64,000 bases of DNA. It comes from Methylovulum sp. (lineage in GTDB: Bacteria; Pseudomonadota; Gammaproteobacteria; Methylococcales; Methylomonadaceae). Location: the NCBI GenBank assembly GCA_030653435.1, contig JAURZI010000151.1, positions 52,695 to 116,694 of the forward strand, written 5' to 3'. Each line of letters opens with the position of its first letter. The first letter of the stretch is position 1. This document shows, one piece after another, positions 8,150 to 17,857 of this stretch. The notes below the pieces were generated by a model. The model ran no database searches. It was given only the letters and a program-made list of their open reading frames with translations, and was not told where the DNA came from. Position numbers and translations under genes: made by a program.

Positions 8150-9292
8150 ATGTCTGTACAGGCAATAAAAGACCAGATCCCGACTTCACCGGCCTTTGTG
8201 CTGGATGAAAACGGCTTTCTTGACACGCTGGATATATTAAGCGGACTGCGGCAACAAAGCGGCTGCAAGCTGTTGTATTCCATTAAATCCTTGCCGTTAT
8301 CCACGGTACTGGATACCGCAAGGCTTACGGTGGACGGCTTTGCGGTCAGTTCGCTGTTTGAGGCGCAGTTGGCGGACGAAGCGTTGGCGGGACGGGGCAG
8401 TATCCATTTAACCACGCCCGGTATCCGGCCCGATGAGATCAACGCCATCGCCGGCCTGTGCACACATATCAGCTTTAATTCCTTGACCCAGCATCAACGC
8501 TTTGCCCCGCGCATAGAAAAACTGGTTTCTGCCGGTTTGCGCGTCAACCCGAAATTATCGTTCCTTAACGATGACCGCTTTAACCCTTGCCGGAAGTATT
8601 CAAAGCTGGGCGTAGATATGGACGTGTTGTGGCAATCATCGGTGCTTGACGAGGTGCAGGGTTTGCATATCCATAATGTGTTTTCGGCAACCGATTACAC
8701 GCCGCTCATTAAAACCCTGGAAAAACTGACCCTGTATCTAGGCGACAAACTGGCAAAACTGGATTGGTTGAACCTTGGCGGCGGCTATTTATTGGCGCAG
8801 ATGCACGACCATCGCCCGTTTATTGCCGCGATAGACCGGCTGAAAAGCCAATACGCCCTGGATGTTTATATCGAGCCCGGCAAGGCGGTGGTTGACCGTT
8901 GCGGTTATCTGCTGACCACCGTGATCGACAGTTTTGCCAGCGACGGTAAAACCATAGCCGTGCTGGACACGTCCGTCAATCATCACCCCGAAGTGTTTGA
9001 ATACCAGCGCCAACCGGCCCTGCATGAACATGATCCCCGTGGCGCTTATCAGGCCATCCTGGCAGGCAGCACCTGTCTTGCCGGTGATGTTTTTGGCGAA
9101 TATCGGTTTGCCAAGCCGCTGCAATGCGGTGACCGGCTGGTCTTTACGCATTTGGGCGCTTACAGTCTGGTTAAGGCCAACCGCTTTAACGGTTACAATC
9201 TGCCGGACATTTATCTGTACAATGCCGCCCGGATAAAACGTTTAAAACACTATACCTACCAGGATTACCGCCGGCAATGGCTGGCGGATTGA
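8150..9292 (+). CDS. nspC: Carboxynorspermidine decarboxylase
   Basis: About 380 residues, a fold-III PLP-dependent decarboxylase. The PLP lysine is in LLYSIKSLP near the N-terminus, the family motif GLRVNPKLSF and SKLGVDMD follow, HIHN and LGGGYLLA form the barrel, and IEPGKAVV contributes the phosphate/substrate loop. NspC converts carboxynorspermidine (or carboxyspermidine) to norspermidine (or spermidine) in the alternative polyamine route. The usual partner, carboxynorspermidine dehydrogenase, is not adjacent. An in-frame ATG four codons upstream (8138) is possible; the internal ATG matches the usual N-terminus better. Confidence 0.9.
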   Translation: MSVQAIKDQIPTSPAFVLDENGFLDTLDILSGLRQQSGCKLLYSIKSLPLSTVLDTARLTVDGFAVSSLFEAQLADEALAGRGSIHLTTPGIRPDEINAIAGLCTHISFNSLTQHQRFAPRIEKLVSAGLRVNPKLSFLNDDRFNPCRKYSKLGVDMDVLWQSSVLDEVQGLHIHNVFSATDYTPLIKTLEKLTLYLGDKLAKLDWLNLGGGYLLAQMHDHRPFIAAIDRLKSQYALDVYIEPGKAVVDRCGYLLTTVIDSFASDGKTIAVLDTSVNHHPEVFEYQRQPALHEHDPRGAYQAILAGSTCLAGDVFGEYRFAKPLQCGDRLVFTHLGAYSLVKANRFNGYNLPDIYLYNAARIKRLKHYTYQDYRRQWLAD

Positions 9293-9313
9293 GATTTAAA
9301 CCCAAGGTGAATT

Positions 9314-10306
9314 ATGAAAGCAATAGTCATGACCGCAGTCGGCGATCCCGATGTTTTAAGCTTGCAGGAACTAGCCGAGCCTGAAATTACTCAGCCCACA
9401 CAAATTAAAGTCCACATCAAAGCCGCAGGCATCAATCCCGTCGACACTAAAATCAGACGTAACGGCCTGTTGTATGACCAGCCTTTGCCTGCGGTGTTAG
9501 GTTGCGACGGCGCCGGTGTCGTCGTCGAAACAGGTGGCAACGTTAGCCGCTTCAAGGTCGGCGATAAGGTCTGGTTTTGTCACGGCGGTTTGGGGCGCGA
9601 ACCCGGCAATTATGCCGATTATAATGTACTGGATGAACGTTGGGCGAGCCTGATGCCGGTCTCGCTGTCCTATACGGAAGCCGCCGCCTTGCCGCTGGTG
9701 TTGATTACCGCAGCCGGAGCGTTGTTCGGGCGCGGCGGCTTGCAGGCCGGGCAAACCGTGCTGATACATGCCGGTGCCGGCGGGGTCGGTTCGGTCGCGA
9801 TACAATTGGCAAAACTGGCCGGCGCCAGAGTATTGACGACGGTCAGTTCCGAGCAAAAAGCCGAATTCGTCAAAAGTCTGGGCGCGGATGCCGCCATTTT
9901 TTATCAGCAAGAAAATTTTGTCGATGCCGTCCAGCGCTTGACTGACGGCAAAGGCGCTGACGTGGTGTTCGATACGGTAGGCGCGGATGTTTTCAAGGAC
10001 AGTGTCGGAGCAACGGCTTATTTCGGCCGTTTAGTGACGTTGCTGGATCCTGGCGCCGTGAACCTGGCCGAGGCCAGACTGCGTAATTTACTGCTGGGTT
10101 TTGAGTTGATGCTGACGCCGATGCTGAAAGATCTGCCGGAGGCGCGGGATCGGCATGTCGAGATTTTACAGCAATGCGCCGCTTATATAGACCAAGGGCT
10201 GTTAACCGCCCATGTCAGTGTGCAGCTGGCCTTGGCCGATGCGGCTAAGGCGCATGAGCTGGTCGAGGCGGGGCATACGACCGGGAAAATCGTCTTGTTG
10301 TTGTGA
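9314..10306 (+). CDS. Zinc-independent NADPH:quinone oxidoreductase, MDR family
   Basis: 330 residues, medium-chain dehydrogenase/reductase. An N-terminal GroES-like domain (AAGINPVDTK, LGCDGAGVV, GDKVWF) is followed by a Rossmann domain with the nucleotide-binding motif HAGAGGVGSVAIQLAK and, later, GKGADVVFDTVG. The catalytic-zinc Cys/His pattern of alcohol dehydrogenases is absent, which places it with quinone oxidoreductase/zeta-crystallin proteins that reduce quinones or enones with NADPH. It begins 21 nt after nspC with an AAGGTGAATT ribosome region, so the two may be co-transcribed, although no metabolic link is evident. Confidence 0.85.
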   Translation: MKAIVMTAVGDPDVLSLQELAEPEITQPTQIKVHIKAAGINPVDTKIRRNGLLYDQPLPAVLGCDGAGVVVETGGNVSRFKVGDKVWFCHGGLGREPGNYADYNVLDERWASLMPVSLSYTEAAALPLVLITAAGALFGRGGLQAGQTVLIHAGAGGVGSVAIQLAKLAGARVLTTVSSEQKAEFVKSLGADAAIFYQQENFVDAVQRLTDGKGADVVFDTVGADVFKDSVGATAYFGRLVTLLDPGAVNLAEARLRNLLLGFELMLTPMLKDLPEARDRHVEILQQCAAYIDQGLLTAHVSVQLALADAAKAHELVEAGHTTGKIVLLL

Positions 10307-10419
10307 TGGGATGAAAATAATGCAGGCATAATGCTGTCGTGCGGGCAAAAAACGCCACTATTCAGGTTTGCAGTATAAAATAGCCCCTACGTGATTGATT
10401 GGAAGTAGACCCGAAAGCT

Positions 10420-12756
10420 ATGGCTGATAAAACAAAGAACAACAGAGTGAGGTACGGCGCGAAAAAAACGGCGCAAAAACAAGGTTCGCACTGGTTCAGG
10501 AACCTGTTTTTACTGACTTTTGCCGGGGTTCTGTTTGTTTTGCTCAGTTACCTGAGCTATTTGGATTACAACGTGCGCCAGCAGTTTGACGGCAAACGCT
10601 GGTCTATCCCTGCCCATGTGTATGCCAATCCGGTTGAACTGTATGCCGGGCACACGATTACGGCAGCAAAGTTTGAAGAGTTATTGCAGCAACTGCATTA
10701 CCGTAAAGACGCGCATCTATCGTTTGACGGCACTTATTTCAGGAATGGTTGGCAATTTACCGTCAGGACGCGCGATTTTACGTTTTGGGATGCCGAGCAG
10801 CCCGGCACGTTGATGCGACTTAATTTTACCGAGGCCGGCATCTTATCCATTACCGATGTCAAAAAAGCCCAGGATATTGCCATTATTCGCATGGATCCCG
10901 TGCAAATCGGCAGTTTTTACCCGACCATCAAGGAAGACCGCGTGCTGATTAAGCTGGCCGATGCGCCGGATGCCTTGGTCAAGGGCTTGCTGGCTTCGGA
11001 AGACCGCGATTTTTACCAGCATTACGGCATTTCCATGCGCGGCATAGGCCGGGCGGTCTGGGCCAATCTGCGAGCTGGCGGCATGGTGCAGGGCGGCAGC
11101 ACCATTACCCAGCAATTGGCCAAGAATTTTTATTTAAGCTCCGAACGCAGCCTGGAACGTAAGGTAAAAGAAGCGTTAATGGCCTTGATTCTGGAGTTCC
11201 GTTACAGCAAAGACGAGATTCTGGAAGCCTATCTGAATGAAATTTACTTGGGCCAGAATGGCGCCAGCGCTGTGCATGGCTTTGGTTTGGCCAGCGAGTT
11301 TTATTTCGGCAGTTCGTTAAAAGATTTGCCGCTGGAGCAGGTGGCGTCATTAGTTGCATTGGTGCGCGGCCCTTCTGAATATGATCCCCGCCGTTACCCC
11401 GAACGCGCGGTACAGCGCCGTAACCTGGTGTTGGATGAAATGCTTGCCGAAGGCTATGTCACGCAAAAACAAGCGCTTGAGGCAAAAAACCGGACTTTGA
11501 GCGTTATTCCGCGCACGCACAGTGTCGGTAATCGTTATCCCGGATTCCTGGAACTCGTCAAGCGCCGCCTGAAAGAAGAGTATAGGGAAGAGGATTTCAC
11601 GTCCGACGGACTGAAAATTTTCACAACCTTGGACACGCAAATCCAGGACACTCTGGAAAAGACCGTGACCGCCAAATTAAGCCAACTGGAAAAGCTGCCG
11701 AAGGCCAATAATTTGCAAACGGCGGTAATCGTGACACGCAGGGACAGTGGTGAAATTGTTGCGATGGTCAGCGGCCGCGAAAACTCGGTCGGCGGCTTTA
11801 ACCGCGCGCTGGATGCCGTGCGCCCCATCGGTTCCTTAATCAAACCCGTGGTCTACCTGACGGCGTTGGAAAATCCCAAAAAATACACCATCACGAGCAG
11901 CGTCAGCGACACGGCGATAGTCATCAGGGGGCAAAACGGCACGGATTGGGCGCCTAAAAATTACGACCACAAGGAGCACGGGCGCATTCCGCTGCATACG
12001 GCGCTGGCGAAATCCTATAATCTGGCCACGGTACGCATAGGCATGGATGTGGGTATCGCCAAAACCGCGAAGACCTTAAAGAATATGGGCGTTACTAAAG
12101 AAGTCGATTTATTCCCGTCATTGTTGCTGGGCGCGTCGTCATTAACGCCTATGGATGTCACGCAAATGTACCAAACGCTAGCCGGTGACGGTTTTTTAAC
12201 GCCGATAAAAGCAATCCGCGCCGTGATTGCAGCCAACGGCGAGCATTTGCAAAGCTACCCGTTTAATGTCAAGCAAGCGGTCGATCCGGCGGCGACCTAT
12301 ATCGTCAACACCATTTTGCAGGAAGTCATGCACGAAGGCACCGGGCATGCGGCGTATTCGGTTTTCCCCAATGATTATGGCCTGGTCGGCAAAACCGGCA
12401 CGACCAATGATTCCAAAGACAGCTGGTTTGCCGGTTACACGGGCGACTTTCTCGCCGTAGTCTGGGTCGGTCGTGACGATAACAAACCTATCGGCTTGAC
12501 CGGCGCGACTGGCGCGTTGCCGGTCTGGACGTCATTGATGCGGCAAATCTCCACGCAACCGGTCACCTTGCTGCCCCCCGATAATGTCAATATCGCCGTC
12601 GTGGACCGCAACACCGGCTTACTGGCGAACAAAACCTGCGCCAGCGCCAGAGGTTATCCCTATATTGCCGGTTCTGAGCCTACCGCGTATTCAGCCTGCG
12701 GGAATGAAGCCGTCGAACCCGACAAATCATGGTTTGAAGAATTTTTGCCGGATTAA
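10420..12756 (+). CDS. mrcB: Penicillin-binding protein 1B (bifunctional peptidoglycan synthase)
   Basis: About 778 residues. A short basic cytoplasmic tail and one membrane anchor (residues ~25-50) precede a UB2H domain, a GT51 transglycosylase domain with catalytic Glu194 (ASEDRDFYQHYG) and GGSTITQQLAKN. The transpeptidase domain carries Ser472 in PIGSLIKP (SxxK), SYN and KTGTTND. It polymerises lipid II glycan and crosslinks stem peptides at the inner membrane; an outer-membrane LpoB-type activator would be the expected partner. The longer frame starts with TTG at 10399; the ATG at 10420 is the more likely start. Confidence 0.95.
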   Translation: MADKTKNNRVRYGAKKTAQKQGSHWFRNLFLLTFAGVLFVLLSYLSYLDYNVRQQFDGKRWSIPAHVYANPVELYAGHTITAAKFEELLQQLHYRKDAHLSFDGTYFRNGWQFTVRTRDFTFWDAEQPGTLMRLNFTEAGILSITDVKKAQDIAIIRMDPVQIGSFYPTIKEDRVLIKLADAPDALVKGLLASEDRDFYQHYGISMRGIGRAVWANLRAGGMVQGGSTITQQLAKNFYLSSERSLERKVKEALMALILEFRYSKDEILEAYLNEIYLGQNGASAVHGFGLASEFYFGSSLKDLPLEQVASLVALVRGPSEYDPRRYPERAVQRRNLVLDEMLAEGYVTQKQALEAKNRTLSVIPRTHSVGNRYPGFLELVKRRLKEEYREEDFTSDGLKIFTTLDTQIQDTLEKTVTAKLSQLEKLPKANNLQTAVIVTRRDSGEIVAMVSGRENSVGGFNRALDAVRPIGSLIKPVVYLTALENPKKYTITSSVSDTAIVIRGQNGTDWAPKNYDHKEHGRIPLHTALAKSYNLATVRIGMDVGIAKTAKTLKNMGVTKEVDLFPSLLLGASSLTPMDVTQMYQTLAGDGFLTPIKAIRAVIAANGEHLQSYPFNVKQAVDPAATYIVNTILQEVMHEGTGHAAYSVFPNDYGLVGKTGTTNDSKDSWFAGYTGDFLAVVWVGRDDNKPIGLTGATGALPVWTSLMRQISTQPVTLLPPDNVNIAVVDRNTGLLANKTCASARGYPYIAGSEPTAYSACGNEAVEPDKSWFEEFLPD

Positions 12757-12775
12757 TGTTTAAGCGCGGGCTAAC

Positions 12776-12860
12776 GATGGGTAGGGCGTGCCGTGCGCGC
12801 CTGTCCCGGCAGAGATAGCCTTTGTGATGGCACGCACAGTATGTGGTTTTAACATGAATC
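12776..12860. repeat. G+C-rich palindromic module between mrcB and lolA
   Basis: GTAGGGCGTGCCGTGCGCGCC and a following GGCACGCAC form an imperfect inverted repeat. The wording resembles the interior of the MITE family 1 elements, but without their TTACTCCCATCTGA ends. It may be a solo internal module or a read-through-limiting hairpin after mrcB. Confidence 0.4.
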
Positions 12861-12891
12861 CGGATCGTTATTAACTTACCAAGAGAACCTT

Positions 12892-13527
12892 ATGAATAAC
12901 AACAATTTTTTTCGCGGCGTGTGGCTGGCTTTATTGCTGGTTAGCGTTCCTGCCGGGGTGTTTGCCGCCGACCAGCCGGTCGCCCAGTTAAAAGCCTTTT
13001 TAGCGACTTCCAAATCATTGACCGCCGATTTTAAACAAGTGGCGATTAATGAGGCCGGCAATCCTACGCAAACCAGTTATGGCGTGTTTTACCTGCAACG
13101 TCCCGGCAAGTTCCGCTGGGATTATCAAAAGCCTTTTCAACAGCAGATCGTGTCCATGGCCGGTAAAGTCTGGTTTTATGACACCGATCTGGAACAGGTC
13201 ACGGTCAAGAAGCTGGACGAGTCGGTAGGTTCCACCCCGGCTTTGCTGCTCAGCGGCGATGTCTCGCTGGAAGATAATTACACGATGGAACAGCAAGGTG
13301 TCGAAGGCGATATGCAATGGGTAAAGCTGGTGCCTAAAAATACCGAAAGCAGCTTTAAATACCTGCTGATCGGTCTGGAAAAAGGAGGGCTCAGCGGCAT
13401 GGAGCTCAGCGATAATTTCGGTCAGCTGACGCGCATTTATTTTTCCAATGTTAAGCTGAACCCGGTTATCAAACCGAGTTTGTTTGAGTTTGAGGCGCCC
13501 AAGGGTGCCGACGTGTTTACTGAATAA
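12892..13527 (+). CDS. lolA: Outer-membrane lipoprotein carrier protein LolA
   Basis: 211 residues with a clear Sec signal peptide (hydrophobic core LALLLVSVPAG, cleavage after VFA near residue 25). The mature part has the LolA pattern: LTADFKQ, GVFYLQRPGKFRWDYQKPF, VWFYDTDLEQVTV, and a C-terminal PSLFEFEAPKGADV. LolA picks up lipoproteins released by LolCDE and ferries them through the periplasm to LolB at the outer membrane. It is preceded by AGAGAACC as ribosome site and followed after 11 nt by rarA, the common lolA-rarA arrangement in Gammaproteobacteria. Confidence 0.95.
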   Translation: MNNNNFFRGVWLALLLVSVPAGVFAADQPVAQLKAFLATSKSLTADFKQVAINEAGNPTQTSYGVFYLQRPGKFRWDYQKPFQQQIVSMAGKVWFYDTDLEQVTVKKLDESVGSTPALLLSGDVSLEDNYTMEQQGVEGDMQWVKLVPKNTESSFKYLLIGLEKGGLSGMELSDNFGQLTRIYFSNVKLNPVIKPSLFEFEAPKGADVFTE

Positions 13528-13538
13528 GCCGTGCCCAA

Positions 13539-14855
13539 ATGCTGTTTGACGATCTGACCAAACCCCTGGCCGACCGGATGCGGCCGCAAAAACTCGATGA
13601 TTATGCCGGTCAGCAACACATCCTGAAACCCGGCAAACCGCTATACGAGGCGATAGTCTCAGGCCGTCTGCATTCGATGATTTTCTGGGGGCCGCCGGGC
13701 ACGGGCAAAACCACGTTGGCAAAGCTGATAGCGCGGCATTCCGATGCCGAGTTCATGCCGATTTCGGCGGTATTGTCCGGCGTCAAAGACATTCGCGCAG
13801 CTGTCGCCGAAGCTAAAAAAATCCAGCGGGAACAACACCGGCGCACACTGTTGTTCGTCGATGAAGTGCATCGTTTTAATAAATCCCAGCAGGATGCGTT
13901 TCTGCCGCATGTCGAAGACGGCACGGTTTATTTTATCGGCGCGACGACGGAAAATCCGTCTTTTGCACTGAATAATGCGTTATTGTCACGCGCTCGTGTT
14001 TATGTGTTGCGCCCGTTGACGCTGGACGATTTATTGCAGGTGCTGGATAAGGCGTTGACCGATCCGTTACAGGGTGTGGGGCATGCGCGGGTGACGATGG
14101 CGGATGATATTAAACGCCAGTTTGCCGGTGCGGCCGACGGCGACGCCAGAAAATTGCTGAATTTGCTGGAGCTCGCCGTCGAGCTGGCAGCCGCCCAGCA
14201 ACATGCGGAAATAGACGCACAGCTTGCCGGGGAAGTGCTGAGCGGCGGGGTCCGACGCTTTGATAACCAGGGCGAAGAATTTTATAACCAGATTTCAGCG
14301 TTGCACAAATCCGTGCGCGGCAGTTCGCCAGATGCCGCATTGTATTGGCTGTGCCGCATGATAGACGCCGGTTGTGACTTGTCCTACCTGGCGCGGCGCA
14401 TCGTCAGGATGGCGTCCGAAGACATCGGCAACGCCGACCCCAGGGCTTTGGCGATAGCCATCAATGCCTGGGAAGCCCAGGAGCGCCTGGGCAACCCGGA
14501 AGGCGGGCTGTCCCTGGCGCAAGCAGTCGTTTATCTGGCCTGTGCGCCGAAAAGCAATGCCGTTTATCAGGCTTATAACGCCGCGATGGACGATGCCCGG
14601 AACAGCGGCAGCCTAAGCGTACCCGTGCACTTGAGGAATGCGCCTACCGCGCTGATGAAATCGCTGGATTACGGCAAGGCTTACCGTTACGCCCATGATG
14701 AGCCTGAAGCTTATGCTGCGGGGGAGCATTATTTTCCTGACGAATTGGCTGGGGCTTCTTATTACCGGCCCGTAGAACGGGGTCTGGAAATCAAAATCAG
14801 CGAAAAGCTAAGGCATTTACGGGAACTGGATAAAAATGCCGACGGGCATCGTTAA
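13539..14855 (+). CDS. rarA: Replication-associated recombination protein A (AAA+ ATPase)
   Basis: 438 residues, the RarA/MgsA/WRNIP1 family. The AAA+ module carries Walker A GPPGTGKTTLAK, Walker B LLFVDEVHRFNK, sensor 1 GATTENPS and the arginine-finger region LLSRARVYVL. The C-terminal MgsA tetramerisation region includes SVRGSSPDAALYWL and EDIGNADPRAL. RarA acts at stalled replication forks and interacts with SSB. It follows lolA with an 11-nt gap and no terminator between, so the two are probably an operon. Confidence 0.95.
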   Translation: MLFDDLTKPLADRMRPQKLDDYAGQQHILKPGKPLYEAIVSGRLHSMIFWGPPGTGKTTLAKLIARHSDAEFMPISAVLSGVKDIRAAVAEAKKIQREQHRRTLLFVDEVHRFNKSQQDAFLPHVEDGTVYFIGATTENPSFALNNALLSRARVYVLRPLTLDDLLQVLDKALTDPLQGVGHARVTMADDIKRQFAGAADGDARKLLNLLELAVELAAAQQHAEIDAQLAGEVLSGGVRRFDNQGEEFYNQISALHKSVRGSSPDAALYWLCRMIDAGCDLSYLARRIVRMASEDIGNADPRALAIAINAWEAQERLGNPEGGLSLAQAVVYLACAPKSNAVYQAYNAAMDDARNSGSLSVPVHLRNAPTALMKSLDYGKAYRYAHDEPEAYAAGEHYFPDELAGASYYRPVERGLEIKISEKLRHLRELDKNADGHR

Positions 14856-14917
14856 GATTGCTGGGTTGAGGGTATGCACGGGGCTATGCCCGGAGAATAC
14901 CCTCAACCCCAACCGGT

Positions 14918-15607
14918 CTATCCCTTCTTAAAAATCAAATCCCAGACGCCGTGGCCTAAGCGTATGCCGCGCTGCTCAAATTTGGTTAACGGCCTATAGT
15001 CGGGGCGTCCGCAATAATCACCGCCCATGCTGGTGTTGTGCAGACCGGTAGCAGCCGATAACACGGCAAGCATGGCTTCGGCATAGTTCTGCCAATCGGT
15101 GGCGGCATGGAAATAACCACCCGTCTGTAATTTTTTGCTTAGTAATTGCACAAAATCAGCGCTGACTATGCGGCGCTTATGGTGTTTTTTCTTAGGCCAA
15201 GGGTCGGGGAAGAACAAATGCACGCCCGCCAGACTGTTGTCGGGGATTTTCTGCTCGATAATCTCAACAGCATCATGGCAATAAATCCGCACATTATTAA
15301 GGTCTTGTTGCGCCAGCAGCATCAGTAAATGGCCAACGCCAGGCCTGTGCACCTCAATGCCGATATAATCGTTTCCGGGATTTTCCGCAGCCATTTTGGC
15401 GAGGCTCTCGCCGTTGCCAAAGCCTATTTCGACGATGATCGGCGCCGTGCGGCCAAAGACCTGGGCAAGGTCGTCATCTTTTTCCGGGGCCAGGCAATAG
15501 CGCTCCCAATAATGCTCCAGCGCGAACTGCTGCCCCGTAGTCAGCCGTCCTTGGCGAAGAATAAAGCTGCGAATTTTCTTGGGCGTGATGTGTTCAGGGA
15601 CAAGCAT
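14918..15607 (-). CDS. trmB: tRNA (guanine-N7-)-methyltransferase
   Basis: 229 residues, the TrmB family. The SAM-binding motif is VEIGFGNGESL, followed by IGIEVHRPGVG. The family signature FPDPWPKKKHHKRR and the C-terminal TKFEQRGIRLGHG segment complete the pattern. It methylates G46 in the variable loop of many tRNAs. It is convergent with rarA and lies downstream of the thiS-thiG fusion, separated by a perfect 9-bp-stem hairpin; in many Gammaproteobacteria trmB directly follows thiG. Confidence 0.95.
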   Translation of the reverse strand: MLVPEHITPKKIRSFILRQGRLTTGQQFALEHYWERYCLAPEKDDDLAQVFGRTAPIIVEIGFGNGESLAKMAAENPGNDYIGIEVHRPGVGHLLMLLAQQDLNNVRIYCHDAVEIIEQKIPDNSLAGVHLFFPDPWPKKKHHKRRIVSADFVQLLSKKLQTGGYFHAATDWQNYAEAMLAVLSAATGLHNTSMGGDYCGRPDYRPLTKFEQRGIRLGHGVWDLIFKKG

Positions 15608-15641
15608 AACAGGGTTTCAGAGCAGTGGGTCTCACGCGTGT

Positions 15642-15676
15642 CATCACCACCAAGGCTTACGCCCTCCGTGGTGATG
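15642..15676 (-). terminator. Hairpin between thiSG and trmB
   Basis: CATCACCAC and GTGGTGATG form a perfect 9-bp stem around a 17-nt loop. There is no clear U-run, so it may attenuate rather than fully stop transcription from aroG-thiSG into trmB. Confidence 0.45.
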
Positions 15677-15686
15677 CCACACTCAG

Positions 15687-16664
15687 TTAGAAAAATAAAC
15701 CGTCTAGCGGGGATGATGCGGAGGCGAAACGCCGTCTCGGCATGCGTCCTGCCAAAAAGGCTTCCCTACCGGCTTCTATGCCTTTTCTCATCGCTGATGC
15801 CATCAGTATCGGATGTTGGGCGGCGGCAATCGCCGTGTTCATTAACACGCCGTCGCAGCCTAATTCCATCGCTATCGCCGCATCAGACGCCGTGCCAACA
15901 CCGGCATCGACCAGTATGGGCACCTTGGCGTTTTCAACAATAGTCAGTATATTGTAGGGGTTGCGTATGCCCAGGCCTGAGCCTATAGGCGCAGCCAAGG
16001 GCATGACCGCGACGCAGCCTATGTCTTCCAGCCGTTTCGCGGCAATCGGATCGTCATTGGTGTAAACCATGACATCAAAACCGTCTTTCACCAGCAGTTC
16101 GGCGGCTATATAAGTTTCGGCGACATCGGGGAACAGCGTTTTCTGATCGGCCAACACTTCCAGCTTGACCAGTTTGTGTCCGCCCAGCAATTCCCGGCCC
16201 AGACGGCAGGTTCTGACCGCATCTTCGGCGGTATAGCATCCTGCGGTATTGGGTAGGATCGTGTATTTGTCGGGTGAGATCACATCCAGCAAATTAGGCT
16301 CGCCGGCATGCTGGCCTATATTGGTGCGCCGTATGGCTACCGTGACAATTTGCGCCCCGCTGGCTTCTATTGCCAAACGGGTTTCTTCCAGGTCCTTGTA
16401 TTTGCCGGTGCCGACCAGTAAGCGTGATTGATAAGCCACGCCGGCGAGCATAAAGGAATCCTCCTGGCCGCCGCCTATGGCATGGACAATTTCCAAACGG
16501 TCTTCGGCATGCAAGGCTTGTGTGTCATATTGGGTAAACGGCAGGATTTCCTTGTTCAATTCGACGGCGATTTTTTTACCGGTCAAGCCCAGATCGGCGA
16601 GCACGTCGGCAACACGGCTTATTTCCGCATAGTGGCGGGTTTCGCCGTTCACATAAATAATCAT
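15687..16664 (-). CDS. thiG: ThiS-ThiG fusion: sulfur carrier plus thiazole synthase
   Basis: 325 residues. Residues 1-66 are a ubiquitin-fold ThiS ([11 protein letters not shown] at the start, IVHAIGGG at the end). From about residue 70 a complete ThiG follows ([10 protein letters not shown], Schiff-base lysine region [45 protein letters not shown]). ThiG makes thiazole phosphate from 1-deoxy-xylulose 5-phosphate, dehydroglycine and ThiS thiocarboxylate. In the fusion the ThiS di-glycine is not at a free C-terminus (GGGQEDSF follows), so either it is cut or the chemistry is adapted. The gene overlaps aroG by 4 nt and is thus co-transcribed with it. Confidence 0.9.
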   Translation of the reverse strand: MIIYVNGETRHYAEISRVADVLADLGLTGKKIAVELNKEILPFTQYDTQALHAEDRLEIVHAIGGGQEDSFMLAGVAYQSRLLVGTGKYKDLEETRLAIEASGAQIVTVAIRRTNIGQHAGEPNLLDVISPDKYTILPNTAGCYTAEDAVRTCRLGRELLGGHKLVKLEVLADQKTLFPDVAETYIAAELLVKDGFDVMVYTNDDPIAAKRLEDIGCVAVMPLAAPIGSGLGIRNPYNILTIVENAKVPILVDAGVGTASDAAIAMELGCDGVLMNTAIAAAQHPILMASAMRKGIEAGREAFLAGRMPRRRFASASSPLDGLFF

Positions 16665-17749
16665 GTGTTCAGGCCTCCGCTGATGTCCACCGTCCGGCGT
16701 TTTTGCACGGCCACGGCCAGTTCTTTCAGTAAAGGGACGGTGTCATCCCATGACAGGCAGGCATCGGTGATGCTTTGCCCGTACACCAGTGCTTGGCCGT
16801 CTACAATTTTTTGGCTGCCGGCCTTAAGGTTGCTTTCAATCATGACCCCCATAATGCGGTGGTCGCCGTTGGCGATTTGTTCGCCGACATCTTCGCCGAC
16901 TATCAGTTGCCGCTGGCATTGCTTCAGGCTGTTGGCATGGCTGAAATCAATCATGATATTGGGCCGAAGGTTAGCCTTGACCAAGCCTTCCGCCACTTGC
17001 TCGACGCTGACGGCATCGTAATTGGGGCGGTCATTGCCCCCTCTTAAAATGATGTGCACGTCTTCGTTGCCGGTGGTCGAAAAAATAGCCGAATGGCCGG
17101 CTTTGGTCAGTGACAAGAAGTGATGCGGGCTCATAGCTGCGCCTATCGCGTCTATGGCGATTTTTATCGTGCCGTCGGTGGAGTTCTTAAAGCCGATAGG
17201 GCAAGAGACGCCGGAGGCCAGTTCGCGATGGCCCTGGCTTTCGGTGGTCCGTGCGCCGATAGCGCCCCAGGCGATCAAGTCTGAAACATATTGCGGGCTG
17301 ATTAAGTCCAGGTATTCGGTGGCGGCCGGAACGCCCATGCTGCTGACATCCAGCAGCAACTGCCTGGCTACGCGCAAACCTTTGTTGATATTGAAGCTGG
17401 AATCCAGATCGGGGTCGTTAATCAGGCCTTTCCAGCCGACGGTGGTGCGCGGTTTTTCAAAATAAACCCGCATCACGATGAGCAGATCATCCTTTAATTC
17501 GTCTTTAATGGTTTTTAAGCGCTGGGCATATTCTTTGGCGGCTATGGGGTCATGGATGGAGCAAGGTCCGACGATGACCAGCAACCTGTCGTCCTGCCCC
17601 GTTAATATCTGATGGATCTGCGCCCTGGCCTCCAGCGTGGTTTTTGCTGCGGCTTCGTTAATAGGCAGCTCATCGTGGACCTGAACGGGTGCGATGACTT
17701 CTTTGATGCCGCAAATTCGGAGGTCATCAGTGTTGTATTTTGTTTGCAT
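16661..17749 (-). CDS. aroG: 3-deoxy-7-phosphoheptulonate synthase (DAHP synthase, type I)
   Basis: 362 residues. Family motifs are [54 protein letters not shown] and DFSHANS. The enzyme joins phosphoenolpyruvate and erythrose 4-phosphate in the first step of the shikimate pathway. Which aromatic amino acid inhibits it cannot be read from the sequence, so the aroG symbol stands for AroG/AroF/AroH in general. The stop codon overlaps the thiSG start. Confidence 0.93.
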   Translation of the reverse strand: MQTKYNTDDLRICGIKEVIAPVQVHDELPINEAAAKTTLEARAQIHQILTGQDDRLLVIVGPCSIHDPIAAKEYAQRLKTIKDELKDDLLIVMRVYFEKPRTTVGWKGLINDPDLDSSFNINKGLRVARQLLLDVSSMGVPAATEYLDLISPQYVSDLIAWGAIGARTTESQGHRELASGVSCPIGFKNSTDGTIKIAIDAIGAAMSPHHFLSLTKAGHSAIFSTTGNEDVHIILRGGNDRPNYDAVSVEQVAEGLVKANLRPNIMIDFSHANSLKQCQRQLIVGEDVGEQIANGDHRIMGVMIESNLKAGSQKIVDGQALVYGQSITDACLSWDDTVPLLKELAVAVQKRRTVDISGGLNT

Positions 17750-17857
17750 GATAGCTACCAGGCTGTTGCTTTGTTACAGGATTAACATTAAATCCCGACA
17801 TTTTAACTGTTTCCAGCTTTTTTTTGTTAGTTTTTACCGTAGCGCGCCGCGTACAGC

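Noticed and set aside
13015..13722. 235-codon open frame on the minus strand across lolA and rarA
   Set aside because: It lies opposite two well-supported genes; composition is His/Arg/Gln-rich as expected of a shadow frame.
15329..15943. 204-codon plus-strand frame across trmB and thiSG
   Set aside because: Crosses the ends of two conserved minus-strand genes and has no domain.
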